Part shown: piece by piece, positions 17,389-24,133 of the stretch
Numbering within the stretch: the stretch's first letter is position 1
Layout of the letters: each line of letters opens with the position of its first letter
NCBI GenBank assembly: GCA_050946775.1
Contig: JBMNVL010000009.1
Span: 1 to 27,079, forward strand
DNA from: UMGS1474 sp050946775
GTDB lineage: Bacteria > Bacillota > Clostridia > Oscillospirales > Acutalibacteraceae
Length of the DNA stretch: 27,079 nt
Direction: 5' to 3'
The notes under the pieces: generated by a model
What the model saw: only the letters and a program-made list of their open reading frames with translations
Database searches by the model: none
What the model was told of the DNA's origin: nothing
Position numbers and translations under genes: made by a program

Positions 17389-18359
17389 CAATGTTCCTTC
17401 CCTTCGGGCTTGTCGTACACCGGCGTGTACCGCAGGGCGATCTCGTCGTAGGCGTCCAGATCAAAGGAGGTCGGCCGCTTTTTGCCCTTGGCGGGCGTCT
17501 TTTCCAGCGCCTGCGGGGTGGTGATCCCCTCGGCGTGCCACCGCTCGACGATCTTGTTGACGTAGGCGTAGCTGAATTTCTCGCACCGCTTGAGACACTG
17601 GTCCCCGGCGGCGCGGATCATCTCATCCGCCATTCCCCATTCCACCAGCCAGCGATAGGCCATCTCCGCCTGGGCGAAGGTGGGCGGCGCGGTGATCGAA
17701 AACATATCCCGCACCCGGTCGACGGCCGACTGCCGCTGCTCCAGCCGGAACAGCTCCCGCTCGGCGGCCTCCATGGTGACGATATGCCGGTCGGCCCAGT
17801 CCAGCGCCATTTTTTCGATGTAGCGCATATTGCCCTTGCCGCCGCTGACCGCCCAGACGGTGATCATCACGATCACCTCCGCCGGCAACCCGGCGGTATC
17901 GTACAAGTACAACAGGGTGGCGACGTCGCCGTGGGAGAGGGGCTTGCCCAGACGGGCGGACACGGTGTCCACCAGCGCGGCGAAATCCGCCGACTGCTCC
18001 TGCCGGGCGATCACCTCGTCCAGCCGGGGCTTGACCGGCGCCGGCCGGGCGGTCGCCACGGGCAGGGTGACCGTCTTTTGGGGCGCCGGCTCGGGCGGCT
18101 TTTGTGGCGCCCTGTCGTCGCCCTCCGCCGGGCACAGCACCCCCGTTTGCAGCCAGAACTGCAGCGCGTCGGCGCAGTCGGCCGGGGAGATCCCGATCGC
18201 CTTGGCGCATTCCCGCTCGTCGAAACGACCCGCGTGCCGGGCGCACCAAAGAAGGATTTTCAATTGTGCGGATCCGGCCAGCCGCAGATGCTCGTCCGCG
18301 ACCGCGCCCGGCAGGACGAACACGTCCCCCATCAGCCGGGAATTCCAAACGTAGGTCAT
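17388..18359 (-). CDS. dnaD: DnaD-domain primosome protein
   Basis: The 323-residue protein has an N-terminal winged-helix region (about 1-80, with 'QLKILLWCARHAG' and 'CAKAIGISPADCADALQFWL') and a Pro/Ala-rich linker (about 82-110). Two DnaD/DnaB-type DNA-binding domains follow at about 118-195 and 210-285. The second contains 'SYAYVNKIVERWHAEGI', the YxxxIxxxW signature of the DnaD C-terminal domain. It remodels DNA and brings the helicase loader to the replication start. Its gene overlaps the loader gene by one base and has a good sigma-A promoter. AAAGGG precedes the ATG. The name dnaD is used in the family sense. Confidence 0.88.
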   Translation of the reverse strand: MTYVWNSRLMGDVFVLPGAVADEHLRLAGSAQLKILLWCARHAGRFDERECAKAIGISPADCADALQFWLQTGVLCPAEGDDRAPQKPPEPAPQKTVTLPVATARPAPVKPRLDEVIARQEQSADFAALVDTVSARLGKPLSHGDVATLLYLYDTAGLPAEVIVMITVWAVSGGKGNMRYIEKMALDWADRHIVTMEAAERELFRLEQRQSAVDRVRDMFSITAPPTFAQAEMAYRWLVEWGMADEMIRAAGDQCLKRCEKFSYAYVNKIVERWHAEGITTPQALEKTPAKGKKRPTSFDLDAYDEIALRYTPVYDKPEGKEH

Positions 18360-18432
18360 GATGCGCGACCCTTTCTGTAAAGCGTAAAACAGGACGACAC
18401 GCCTTCGCGTGCGTCCGCTTTTCTTCCCCTTT

Positions 18433-18462
18433 ATTATACACGAAACCCGCCCTTTCGCGCAA
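18433..18462 (-). promoter_or_regulatory. Promoter of the dnaD operon
   Basis: On the minus strand TTGCGC (18457-18462) and a perfect TATAAT (18433-18438) are spaced by 18 bp. The leader before the ATG is about 70 bases. Confidence 0.75.
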
Positions 18463-18484
18463 GTACAAGATGCGGTGGTAGGGG

Positions 18485-18513
18485 TTGCATATCGGCGCTA
18501 ATTGTGCTATGAT
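18485..18513 (+). promoter_or_regulatory. Promoter of yebC
   Basis: TTGCAT at 18485-18490 and TATGAT at 18508-18513 are 17 bp apart, with the TG of an extended -10 at 18505-18506. It is divergent from the dnaD promoter 23 bp away. Confidence 0.75.
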
Positions 18514-18547
18514 AGGGATGTATTACGTCGTCAAAGGAGTTTTTTCT

Positions 18548-19279
18548 ATGTCCGGACATTCCAAATGGAACAACATCAAGCGTAAAAAAGAGAAGACCGA
18601 CGGCCAAAAAGCCAAGATCTTCACCAAAATGGGACGGGAGATCGCCGTGGCGGTCAAGGAAGGCGGGCCTGACCCGGCGTCCAACTCCAAGCTGAAGGAT
18701 TGCATCGCCAAGGCCAAGGCCAACAACGTTCCCAACGACAACATCGAGCGGATCATCAAAAAGGCCGCCGGCGAAGGCTCGGCCGACACCTACGAGGCGC
18801 TGACCTACGAGGGCTACGGCCCGTGCGGCATCGCCGTGATCGTCGAGGTTCTGACCGATAACCGCAACCGCACCGCCGCCGAAATGCGCCACTATTTCGA
18901 TAAAAACGGCGGCAATCTCGGCCAGACCGGCTGCGTCAGCTTTATGTTCAACAAAAAGGGCGTGCTGGCCATCGAAGCCGAGGGCCTCGACGAGGACAAG
19001 GTGATGGAGGACGCGCTGGAGGCCGGCGCCTCGGATTTCAATTCCGACGGCGACGTGCTGGAGATCACCACCGAGCCGGAGGATTTTTCCGGCGTGATGG
19101 AGGATCTGTCGGCCAAAGGGTACACCTTCCTGTCGGCCGAGGTGGCGATGATCCCCGACGTTTACAACACCATCGACGACGAGGAAGCCGCCGGCAAGAT
19201 GGAAAAGCTGCTGGATATGCTGGAGGACAACGACGACGTGCAGGACGTCTGGCACAACTGGGAACGCCCCGAAGAATGA
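18548..19279 (+). CDS. yebC: YebC/PmpR family regulatory/translation protein
   Basis: The 243-residue cytosolic protein starts with 'MSGHSKWNNIKRKKEKTDGQKAKIF', the hallmark N-terminus of YebC (TACO1 family). It keeps the 'GYGPCGIAVIVEVLTDNRNRT' and 'VSFMFNKKG' motifs and the acidic C-terminal region. Older work describes the family as transcription regulators; newer work shows a ribosome-associated role at proline stretches. The ATG is preceded by AAAGGAG. The open frame runs 21 codons upstream but lacks a ribosome site there. Length is normal for the family. The gene is monocistronic, with its own promoter and terminator. Confidence 0.95.
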   Translation: MSGHSKWNNIKRKKEKTDGQKAKIFTKMGREIAVAVKEGGPDPASNSKLKDCIAKAKANNVPNDNIERIIKKAAGEGSADTYEALTYEGYGPCGIAVIVEVLTDNRNRTAAEMRHYFDKNGGNLGQTGCVSFMFNKKGVLAIEAEGLDEDKVMEDALEAGASDFNSDGDVLEITTEPEDFSGVMEDLSAKGYTFLSAEVAMIPDVYNTIDDEEAAGKMEKLLDMLEDNDDVQDVWHNWERPEE

Positions 19280-19292
19280 CCCGAAACGACCA

Positions 19293-19328
19293 ATCCCCGG
19301 ATCGTCAACCCGATCCGGGGATTTTTTT
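19293..19328 (+). terminator. Terminator of yebC
   Basis: ATCCCCGGATCG (19293-19304) pairs perfectly with CGATCCGGGGAT (19311-19322) around six bases, followed by a T tract to 19328. Confidence 0.93.
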
Positions 19329-19335
19329 GCGGACG

Positions 19336-19363
19336 AAAAAAAGGCCGGCCCTGACGGGCCGGC
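19336..19363 (-). terminator. Terminator of the ribbon-helix-helix gene
   Basis: On the minus strand GCCGGCCC and GGGCCGGC pair around a 4-base loop and are followed by seven T. It lies 12 bases after the stop codon of the small minus-strand gene and confirms that gene's orientation. Confidence 0.88.
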
Positions 19364-19374
19364 AGGCGATCGCT

Positions 19375-19545
19375 TTACGGACGCGGTCCCTCATCGGCGG
19401 CGCCTTCCTTTTGCGCAATGTGCTGCAACAGGACGTATTCAATATAATTGGTCATCGACCGGTGCTCGCTCGTCGCCAGACGCCCGATCTTTTCAAACAC
19501 CTCGTCGTCCAGCCGCAGGGTAAATACCCGTTTGTTCGTTGCCAT
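19375..19545 (-). CDS. Small ribbon-helix-helix (Arc/CopG-like) DNA-binding protein
   Basis: This 56-residue protein begins 'MATNKRVFTLRLDDEVFEKI'. A short beta-strand (RVFTLRL) is followed by two helices (DDEVFEKIGRLATSEH and 'SMTNYIEYVLLQHIA'), the fold of dimeric ribbon-helix-helix repressors. GGAGG lies seven bases before the ATG, and a strong terminator follows the stop. Such proteins usually bind short dyads and repress their own and neighbouring genes. It is divergent from the SLOG-like gene. The 121-bp region between them holds the dyad AAGTGA-CA-TCACTT, a natural candidate for its operator. A promoter for this gene may use TATAAT at 19575-19580 (minus strand); the -35 is poor. Confidence 0.85.
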   Translation of the reverse strand: MATNKRVFTLRLDDEVFEKIGRLATSEHRSMTNYIEYVLLQHIAQKEGAADEGPRP

Positions 19546-19610
19546 ACCATAGCCTCCGCCGTCAGTATGGTTATATTATAAACATTTCTCCTAACGCTGT
19601 ATGCTCTCTA

Positions 19611-19639
19611 TTGACAACTAAGTGACATCACTTTATACT
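19611..19639 (+). promoter_or_regulatory. Consensus promoter of the SLOG-like gene
   Basis: A perfect TTGACA (19611-19616) and TATACT (19634-19639) are spaced by 17 bp. The leader to the GTG is only about 21 bases. The spacer is almost filled by the dyad at 19620-19633. Confidence 0.85.
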
Positions 19640-19663
19640 ATAGAAAAAACGAAGTGATGTGAT
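19620..19663 (+). promoter_or_regulatory. Putative operator: dyad in promoter spacer and second half-site
   Basis: AAGTGA and TCACTT (19620-19633) form a perfect dyad with two central bases, lying exactly between the -35 and -10. A related site, AAGTGATGTGAT (19652-19663), covers the predicted transcription start and leader. This is a layout that would allow tight repression, probably by the adjacent ribbon-helix-helix protein. Confidence 0.6.
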
Positions 19664-19666
19664 AGT

Positions 19667-20143
19667 GTGCCCTCCTGTTTTTTTATCGGCCACGCCGACG
19701 TGCCGCCCGAAATTTATCCTCACCTGCTGAAAGCGATCGAGGCGCTCGTCGCTGACAACCGGGTTTCCACGTTTTACGTCGGCCGCTACGGCGCCTTTGA
19801 CCGCCTGGCCATCCGGGCGCTGCAGCAGATCAAGCGCACCGCGCCCGCCATCCGCGCGTATCTGCTGATCCCCTATCATCCGGCGCAGCGACCGGTGTCC
19901 CTGCCTGACGGCTTTGACGGGTCGATTTATCCGTTTGAGAAAATGCCGCTGCCGCGGGTGGCGATCGTGCGCGCCAACAAAAGCATGATCGACCGCTGCG
20001 ATTATCTGATCGCGTATGCGCATCATCCGGGAAAAGCCCGCGATTTTCTGGAATACGCCGCCCGCCGGCAAAAGCGCGGGAAAATCCGCGTTCAAAACAT
20101 CGCCTTGCCCGATCCGGAACGCAGCCATCCGGCGGATGAATAA
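19667..20143 (+). CDS. SLOG-superfamily (DUF1273/YpsA-like) protein
   Basis: This 158-residue cytosolic protein shows the pattern of the DUF1273/SLOG family: 'CFFIGHAD' (4-11) at the first strand, 'YVGRYGAFDRLAIRAL' (37-52) as the ligand-binding loop and helix, 'YLLIPY' (65-70), then 'RANKSMIDRCDYLIAYAHHPG' and a C-terminal 'NIAL'. SLOG domains are Rossmann-like and are thought to bind nucleotide-derived ligands; several occur in phage-defence and stress systems, but no reaction is known for this type. The start is GTG with no clear Shine-Dalgarno, on a leader of about 21 bases, and no other start lies nearby. The promoter is near perfect and carries a dyad operator, so the gene is probably strong when derepressed. 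No terminator was found. Confidence 0.75.
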   Translation: MPSCFFIGHADVPPEIYPHLLKAIEALVADNRVSTFYVGRYGAFDRLAIRALQQIKRTAPAIRAYLLIPYHPAQRPVSLPDGFDGSIYPFEKMPLPRVAIVRANKSMIDRCDYLIAYAHHPGKARDFLEYAARRQKRGKIRVQNIALPDPERSHPADE

Positions 20144-20159
20144 GGCAAAAGTCACGCAT

Positions 20160-20340
20160 GTTCTCCGCTGGTTTGCACAAATGTGCGGGGTGCGAACGCC
20201 TCCCTCTGACGGGTAGCGTTTGCGAGCGCCGCCAGTGGCGGATGCAGCGAGCAAAAAGTTGGCGCTGCGGTCGGCGATCGGTGAGCGCGATAGCGCCACA
20301 CCGGAGCCGGGCACCGCAAGAGGGAGACAAGTTTTGTCCG
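20160..20340. repeat. Structured non-coding stretch, probable dispersed repeat
   Basis: This stretch holds several inverted repeats, including CTCCCTCT (20200-20207) with AGAGGGAG (20319-20326) enclosing the interior, and CCGCC-AGT-GGCGG. All frames look like low-complexity read-through and no start with a ribosome site is seen. It lies directly before the hairpin element at 20358. Confidence 0.4.
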
Positions 20341-20357
20341 CCGCAAGTTTGCGAGAT

Positions 20358-20440
20358 AAGATCCTTCGTCGCTATGCTCCTCAGGATGACAACGCAACCA
20401 AAAGCAAGAGTCATCCTGAGGGCAACGCCCGAAGGATCTT
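20358..20440. repeat. 83-bp two-part inverted-repeat element
   Basis: AAGATCCTTCG (20358-20368) pairs with CGAAGGATCTT (20430-20440), and inside it CTCAGGATGAC (20380-20390) pairs with GTCATCCTGAG (20410-20420). Elements with these same words recur between genes in many gut bacteria, as recalled. It carries no protein and fits a MITE-like or REP-like hairpin. Confidence 0.7.
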
Positions 20441-20455
20441 TTTTGCGTCACCCCG

Positions 20456-20481
20456 CGGGCGGATGATATCCGCCCCTACGG
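20456..20481. repeat. Dispersed 26-bp palindromic repeat, copy 2
   Basis: CGGGCGGA and TCCGCCC with the tail CTACGG match the copy at 401-426 at 23 of 26 positions. It lies between the 83-bp element and the tandem array. Confidence 0.7.
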
Positions 20482-20503
20482 TACGCCCTGTCTCTTTCCT
20501 TGC

Positions 20504-21027
20504 GCGGTATAAGGATTCTCCTCTCACTGCGCAAACAGTCCCCCGGACTGTTTGCTGCCGGTTTTGTTCGCTCGCGTTGCTCGCGCAAAACCGGAGTTCG
20601 TTTCGAATCCTTTCTGTGGCCAGCAAAAAGACCGACCCTTGCGGGTCGGTCTTTCACCGGATCGCCTGATTCTTTTCTCTTCTTTCCGGCGGTATAAGGA
20701 TTCTTCTCTCACTGCGCAAACAGTCCCCCGGACTGTTTGCTGCCGGTTTTGTTCGCTCGCGTTGCTCGCGCAAAACCGGAGTTTGTTTCGAATCCTTCTT
20801 GGTGGCCAAAACAAAACCGACCCTTGCGGGTCGGTCTTTCACCGGATCGCCTGATTCTTTTCTCTTCTTTCCGGCGGTATAAGGATTCTCCTCTCACTGC
20901 GCAAACAGTCCACCGGACTGTTTGCTGCCGGTTTTGTTCGCTCGCGTTGCTCGCGCAAAACCGGAGTTCGTTTCGAATCCTTCTTGGTGGCCAAAACAAA
21001 ACCGACCCTTGCGGGTCGGTTTTGTTT
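20504..21027 (-). repeat. Tandem array of tRNA-Gln 3'-end-derived units
   Basis: The 15-mer GCGGTATAAGGATTC, which is the last part of tRNA-Gln read backwards, starts at 20504, 20689, 20874 and 21033; the last copy is the tRNA itself. The first two spacings are exactly 185 bp and the third is 159 bp, because it lacks a 26-bp part. Each unit holds a GCAAACAGTC/GACTGTTTGC hairpin, a CCGGTTTTG/CAAAACCGG hairpin, an AAGGATTC/GAATCCTT outer pairing and a GACC...GGTC terminator-like hairpin. Unit sequences are nearly identical. Reading frames crossing them are artefacts of the repeat. Confidence 0.85.
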
Positions 21028-21030
21028 TGG
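20991..21030 (-). terminator. Perfect 18-bp hairpin ending tRNA-Gln
   Basis: An 18-base arm at 20991-21008 pairs without mismatch with 21013-21030 around TTGC. On the minus strand the stem starts with the tRNA CCA itself, then TTTTG follows the GC-rich part, so it should terminate transcription directly after the tRNA. Confidence 0.8.
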
Positions 21031-21101
21031 CAGCGGTATAAGGATTCGAACCTTAAAATACGGAGTCAGAGTCCGGTGTGTTACCGTTACACTATACCGC
21101 T
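21028..21101 (-). tRNA. tRNA-Gln (anticodon CTG)
   Basis: A 74-base cloverleaf folds on the minus strand. The acceptor AGCGGTA pairs with TACCGCT, the D-arm is GTGT/ACAC, and the anticodon arm is CCGGA-CTCTGAC-TCCGT with one C/T mismatch at its base. The T-arm is TAAGG-TTCGAAT-CCTTA, the discriminator is G, and CCA is encoded. The anticodon CTG reads CAG, and G73 is the known glutamine identity base. Three partial copies of its 3' end lie downstream. Confidence 0.93.
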
Positions 21102-21120
21102 GTATCTTTGGCGCTCCCCT

Positions 21121-21149
21121 ATTATAGCAACATTTCCCCGGTTGTGCAA
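21121..21149 (-). promoter_or_regulatory. Promoter of tRNA-Gln
   Basis: On the minus strand TTGCAC (21144-21149) and a perfect TATAAT (21121-21126) are spaced by 17 bp. The -10 ends 19 bases before the tRNA. Confidence 0.85.
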
Positions 21150-21230
21150 GAGTAAATTTTCCGTTTTTGAAGGTTTTTATGCGATTTTTTTGATTTTTTC
21201 CAAATTCTTGGCTCGCTTTTGCCGGTTTTC

Positions 21231-21239
21231 TGCTATAAT
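21231..21239 (+). promoter_or_regulatory. Extended -10 of the alpha/beta hydrolase gene
   Basis: TGCTATAAT is a perfect extended -10, 23 bases before the ATG. The nearest -35 candidate, TTGGCT, is spaced too far, so the extended element probably carries the promoter. Confidence 0.65.
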
Positions 21240-21262
21240 GATGCCAAAGGAGGGCGATCGCC

Positions 21263-22006
21263 ATGCTGAAAACCACCATATCCGCATACAACGGATACGA
21301 ACAACACACCTTCACCTGCGCCGGTCACGAGGGGACGCTGATCCTGCCCCACACCCCGTTAAAACCCGGCAACCGCTGGATCTGGCGGGCGGAATTTCTC
21401 GGCGCCTTCGATTCGGTGGACCGGATGCTGCTGGAGCGGGGCTGGTGTCTGGCGTACCTGCGGGTCAGCGATATGTACGGCTGTCCCCAGGCGGTGGAAT
21501 GGATGGAGGAATTCCGCCGTCTGGTGGTAAACGAATGGGATCTGTGCGAAAAAACGGTGCTGGAGGGCTTCTCCCGCGGCGGTCTGTACGCCTGCAATTT
21601 TGCCCTGACCCATCCCGACAAGGTGTCCTGTCTGTATCTCGACGCACCGGTGCTGGGCATCCGCAACTGGCCGGCGGGTCTTGGCACCTATCCCCGCTGG
21701 GGCGGCGAGGAATGGGAGCAGTGCAAGCGGTGGTACGGCGTGACCGACGAGAGCATCCTCACTTTCGACCGGGATCCGCTCGACCGGTTCGACGAATTGC
21801 TCGACGCCGACATCCCGGTGGTGTTGATCTGCGGGCTGAAGGATCAGGCGGTCTACTTCCCCGAAAACGGGCAGAAGCTGATCGACGCCTATCAGCGCCG
21901 GGACGGCAAGCTGATGACGGTGCTCAAACCCGACTGCGACCACCATCCCCACAGCGTGGAGGATCCCACCGCCGTCTGCGATTTCATCGAATCGGTCACG
22001 GCGTAA
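21263..22006 (+). CDS. Alpha/beta hydrolase family protein
   Basis: This 247-residue cytosolic hydrolase has the nucleophile elbow 'GFSRGG' with S104, the likely acid D194 in 'CGLKDQAVYF', and His residues in 'DCDHHPHSVED' (H227, H228, H230) that supply the catalytic base. An N-terminal stretch rich in Trp ('GNRWIWRAEFLGAF') and 'LAYLRVSDMYGCP' are typical of esterases of the peptidase-S9/acetyl-esterase-like type, some of which act on sugar esters. Substrate cannot be read. AAAGGAGGG precedes the ATG. No signal peptide is present. It is a single-gene unit ending at a strong bidirectional terminator. Confidence 0.85.
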   Translation: MLKTTISAYNGYEQHTFTCAGHEGTLILPHTPLKPGNRWIWRAEFLGAFDSVDRMLLERGWCLAYLRVSDMYGCPQAVEWMEEFRRLVVNEWDLCEKTVLEGFSRGGLYACNFALTHPDKVSCLYLDAPVLGIRNWPAGLGTYPRWGGEEWEQCKRWYGVTDESILTFDRDPLDRFDELLDADIPVVLICGLKDQAVYFPENGQKLIDAYQRRDGKLMTVLKPDCDHHPHSVEDPTAVCDFIESVTA

Positions 22007-22033
22007 CCGGTTTCCCCGCCGCAACAAAGCGTA

Positions 22034-22065
22034 AAAAAGCACCGGGCAAATGCCCGGTGCTTTTT
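22034..22065. terminator. Bidirectional terminator between the hydrolase and rplQ
   Basis: A 14-bp perfect stem (22034-22047 with 22052-22065) around AAAT, with A tract on the left and T tract on the right. It ends both the hydrolase transcript and the ribosomal operon. Confidence 0.93.
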
Positions 22066-22074
22066 ATGTGTTTA

Positions 22075-22416
22075 TTACACCAACTCGATGATGGCCATCT
22101 CGGCGGCGTCGCCGCGGCGGGCGCCGATCTTATAGATCCGGGTGTAACCGCCGTTGCGCTCCGCGTATTTCGGGGCGATCTCATCGAACAGCTTCTTCGC
22201 AACGCTCTCCTTGGTCACGAAGGACATCACCAGCCGTTTGTTGGCCAGGGTCGGCTCCTTGGCGATGGTGATCATTTTTTCCGTCATCGAACGCACCTCT
22301 TTGGCGCGGGTAACGGTGGTTTCAATGCGGCCCTTCTCAAGCAGGAAGGTGACCATAGCTCTCAGCATCGCCATACGCGAGGCGGTAGGACGGCCGAGCT
22401 TTCTGGTTCCGGGCAT
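22075..22416 (-). CDS. rplQ: 50S ribosomal protein L17
   Basis: The 113-residue protein opens with 'MPGTRKLGRPTASRMAMLRAMVTFL' and contains 'ETTVTRAKEVRSMTEKMI' and 'GGYTRIYKIGARRGDAAEMAIIELV', the full L17 pattern. L17 is part of the 50S subunit near the exit tunnel. It is the last gene of the alpha operon, after rpoA, as in most Bacillota. Length is normal. Confidence 0.98.
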   Translation of the reverse strand: MPGTRKLGRPTASRMAMLRAMVTFLLEKGRIETTVTRAKEVRSMTEKMITIAKEPTLANKRLVMSFVTKESVAKKLFDEIAPKYAERNGGYTRIYKIGARRGDAAEMAIIELV

Positions 22417-22467
22417 TTGAATTCACTCCTTTGTCCAAAATTGACACGGTACCGGGTACCGAAACGC

Positions 22468-23421
22468 TTATTCCTCTTCCTCGTACAGGCCAAAGCCCAA
22501 CGACGCCAGCTTGTTGATCACTTCTTCCAGCGACTTGCGGCCGAGGTTGCGGACCTTCATCATATCCTCTTCGCTCTTGCTGATGAGGTCCTCGACCGTG
22601 TTGATGCCCGCCCGTTTGAGGCAGTTGAACGACCGCACCGAGAGATCCAGCTCTTCGATGGTCATCTCCAGCACCTTTTCCTTGCTCTTGTCGTCCTTCT
22701 CCACCATGATGGATTCGCCGGCGTAGGCTTCGCCCGACAGATCCACGAACAGGTTGAGGTGATCGGTCAACACCTTGGCGGCCAGCGACACGGCCTCCTG
22801 CGCCGAGATGGTCCCGTTGGTCCACAGCTCCAGCGTCAGCTTGTCGTAGTCGGTGATCTGGCCCACGCGGGTGTTTTCCACCGTGTAGTTGACCTTGATG
22901 ACCGGCGTATAGATCGAATCCACCGGGATGACCCCGATCACCGGCGCCATCATCTGCTTGTTGCGCTCGGCGGGAACGTAGCCGCGGCCCTTGTCCAGGG
23001 TGATCTCCATGAACAGCTTGGCGCCTTCGCCCAGCGTGGCGATGTGCATATCGGGATCCAGGATCTCGACTTCGCTGTCGCATTTGATCGACCCGGCGGT
23101 CACTTCGCCCGGGCCCTCGGCTTCGATATAGGCCACCTTGGGACCTTCGCCGTTGATCTTGGCGATCAGGCCCTTGATGTTCAGTACGATCTCGGTAACG
23201 TCTTCCTTCACGCCCTCCACGGTGGAAAACTCGTGCAGGACGCCATCGATCTTGATGGAGGTAACGGCCACGCCCGGCAGACTCGACAGCAGCACCCGAC
23301 GCAGGCTGTTGCCCAACGTGGTGCCGTAGCCGCGCTCCAGCGGTTCCACGACGAATTTGCCGTAGGTGCCGTCCTCGGCCAGATCCAGCGCTTCGATACG
23401 GGGCTTTTCAATCTCGATCAT
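22468..23421 (-). CDS. rpoA: DNA-directed RNA polymerase subunit alpha
   Basis: The 317-residue protein is the RNA polymerase alpha subunit. The N-terminal assembly domain (about 1-230) includes 'VEPLERGYGTTLGNSLRRVLLSSLPG' and 'AERNKQMMAPVIGVIPVDSIYTPV'. The C-terminal domain (about 255-310) has 'LSVRSFNCLKRAGINTVEDLI' and 'VRNLGRKSLEEV', which contact promoter DNA and activators. AAGGAGG lies seven bases before the ATG. It sits between rpsD and rplQ; the 92-bp gap to rpsD has two small hairpins but no terminator. Confidence 0.98.
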   Translation of the reverse strand: MIEIEKPRIEALDLAEDGTYGKFVVEPLERGYGTTLGNSLRRVLLSSLPGVAVTSIKIDGVLHEFSTVEGVKEDVTEIVLNIKGLIAKINGEGPKVAYIEAEGPGEVTAGSIKCDSEVEILDPDMHIATLGEGAKLFMEITLDKGRGYVPAERNKQMMAPVIGVIPVDSIYTPVIKVNYTVENTRVGQITDYDKLTLELWTNGTISAQEAVSLAAKVLTDHLNLFVDLSGEAYAGESIMVEKDDKSKEKVLEMTIEELDLSVRSFNCLKRAGINTVEDLISKSEEDMMKVRNLGRKSLEEVINKLASLGFGLYEEEE

Positions 23422-23513
23422 GCAAAACCCTCCTTGGTAAATCGGCAGGAAGTGCGGTCAGGCGACCGCATCCTCCGTTGGTTCGTATGCGAACGGATAA
23501 CGCCGGACTCCGA

Positions 23514-24113
23514 TTACTTGGAGTACAACTCGACGATGAGGTGCTCCTCGACGGGCATGTCGACGTCCTCACGCACCGGGAACGCCACGACCTTGCCGGT
23601 CATGTTCTCGGCGTCAAACTCCAGCCACTGGGGCAGGGCGTGAGGGCCGTTGGCCTCGACGTTCTCCTTGAACCGGGCGATGCTGCGGCTGCGTTCCCGC
23701 AGCGCGATCACCATGCCGGGTTTTACCTGGAAGCTGGGAATGTTGACCTTGCGGCCGTCCACCGTAAAGTGACCCTGGGTCACGATCTGGCGCGCCTCGC
23801 GGCGGGTCGCCGCGTAGCCCAGACGGTACACCACGTTGTCCAGACGGCGCTCCAGCAGGATCAGCAGGTTTTCGCCGGCCTTGCCGGGCATCCGGACAGC
23901 CTTCTCATAATAGCTGCGGAACTGCTTCTCCAGCACGCCGTACACGAATTTGACCTTCTGCTTCTCCTGCAGCTGGGTCGCGTACTCGGACTTTTTGCGA
24001 CGGGTCTGGGTGTTGGCGTTGCGGTTGGTGGTCTTTTTGTTATAGCCCATCACGGCGGGGCTGATGCCCAGCGCTTTGCAGCGCTTCGCGATCGGCTGGG
24101 TGTTTCTTGCCAT
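23514..24113 (-). CDS. rpsD: 30S ribosomal protein S4
   Basis: The 199-residue protein begins 'MARNTQPIAKRCKALGISPAV' and holds the S4 RNA-binding domain at about 89-150 ('RRLDNVVYRLGYAATRREARQIVTQGHF'). It lacks the N-terminal Cys-rich zinc motif, so it is the zinc-free type. S4 is a primary assembly protein of the 30S subunit and in many bacteria also controls its own operon. The rpsK stop lies only 20 bases upstream, on the same strand. Confidence 0.97.
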   Translation of the reverse strand: MARNTQPIAKRCKALGISPAVMGYNKKTTNRNANTQTRRKKSEYATQLQEKQKVKFVYGVLEKQFRSYYEKAVRMPGKAGENLLILLERRLDNVVYRLGYAATRREARQIVTQGHFTVDGRKVNIPSFQVKPGMVIALRERSRSIARFKENVEANGPHALPQWLEFDAENMTGKVVAFPVREDVDMPVEEHLIVELYSK

Positions 24114-24133
24114 AATCGTCCACTCTCCTTCCC

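Noticed and set aside
20411..21000. Repeated small minus-strand proteins of about 60-100 residues
   Set aside because: They are translations of the repeat units themselves, with the same words in each copy. No ribosome sites fit.
20504..21027. CRISPR array
   Set aside because: Units are 185 bp, nearly identical over their whole length, and have no unique spacers or adjacent cas genes.
23422..23513. Regulatory leader (S4-binding site) before rpoA
   Set aside because: Two small hairpins are present, but nothing matches a known S4 target structure strongly enough to annotate.
20737..23643. A 968-codon plus-strand open frame
   Set aside because: It runs through the tandem repeats, antisense to tRNA-Gln, out of frame over the hydrolase gene and antisense to rplQ and rpoA. 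It has no ribosome site and no domain; GC-rich codon use on the other strand explains it.
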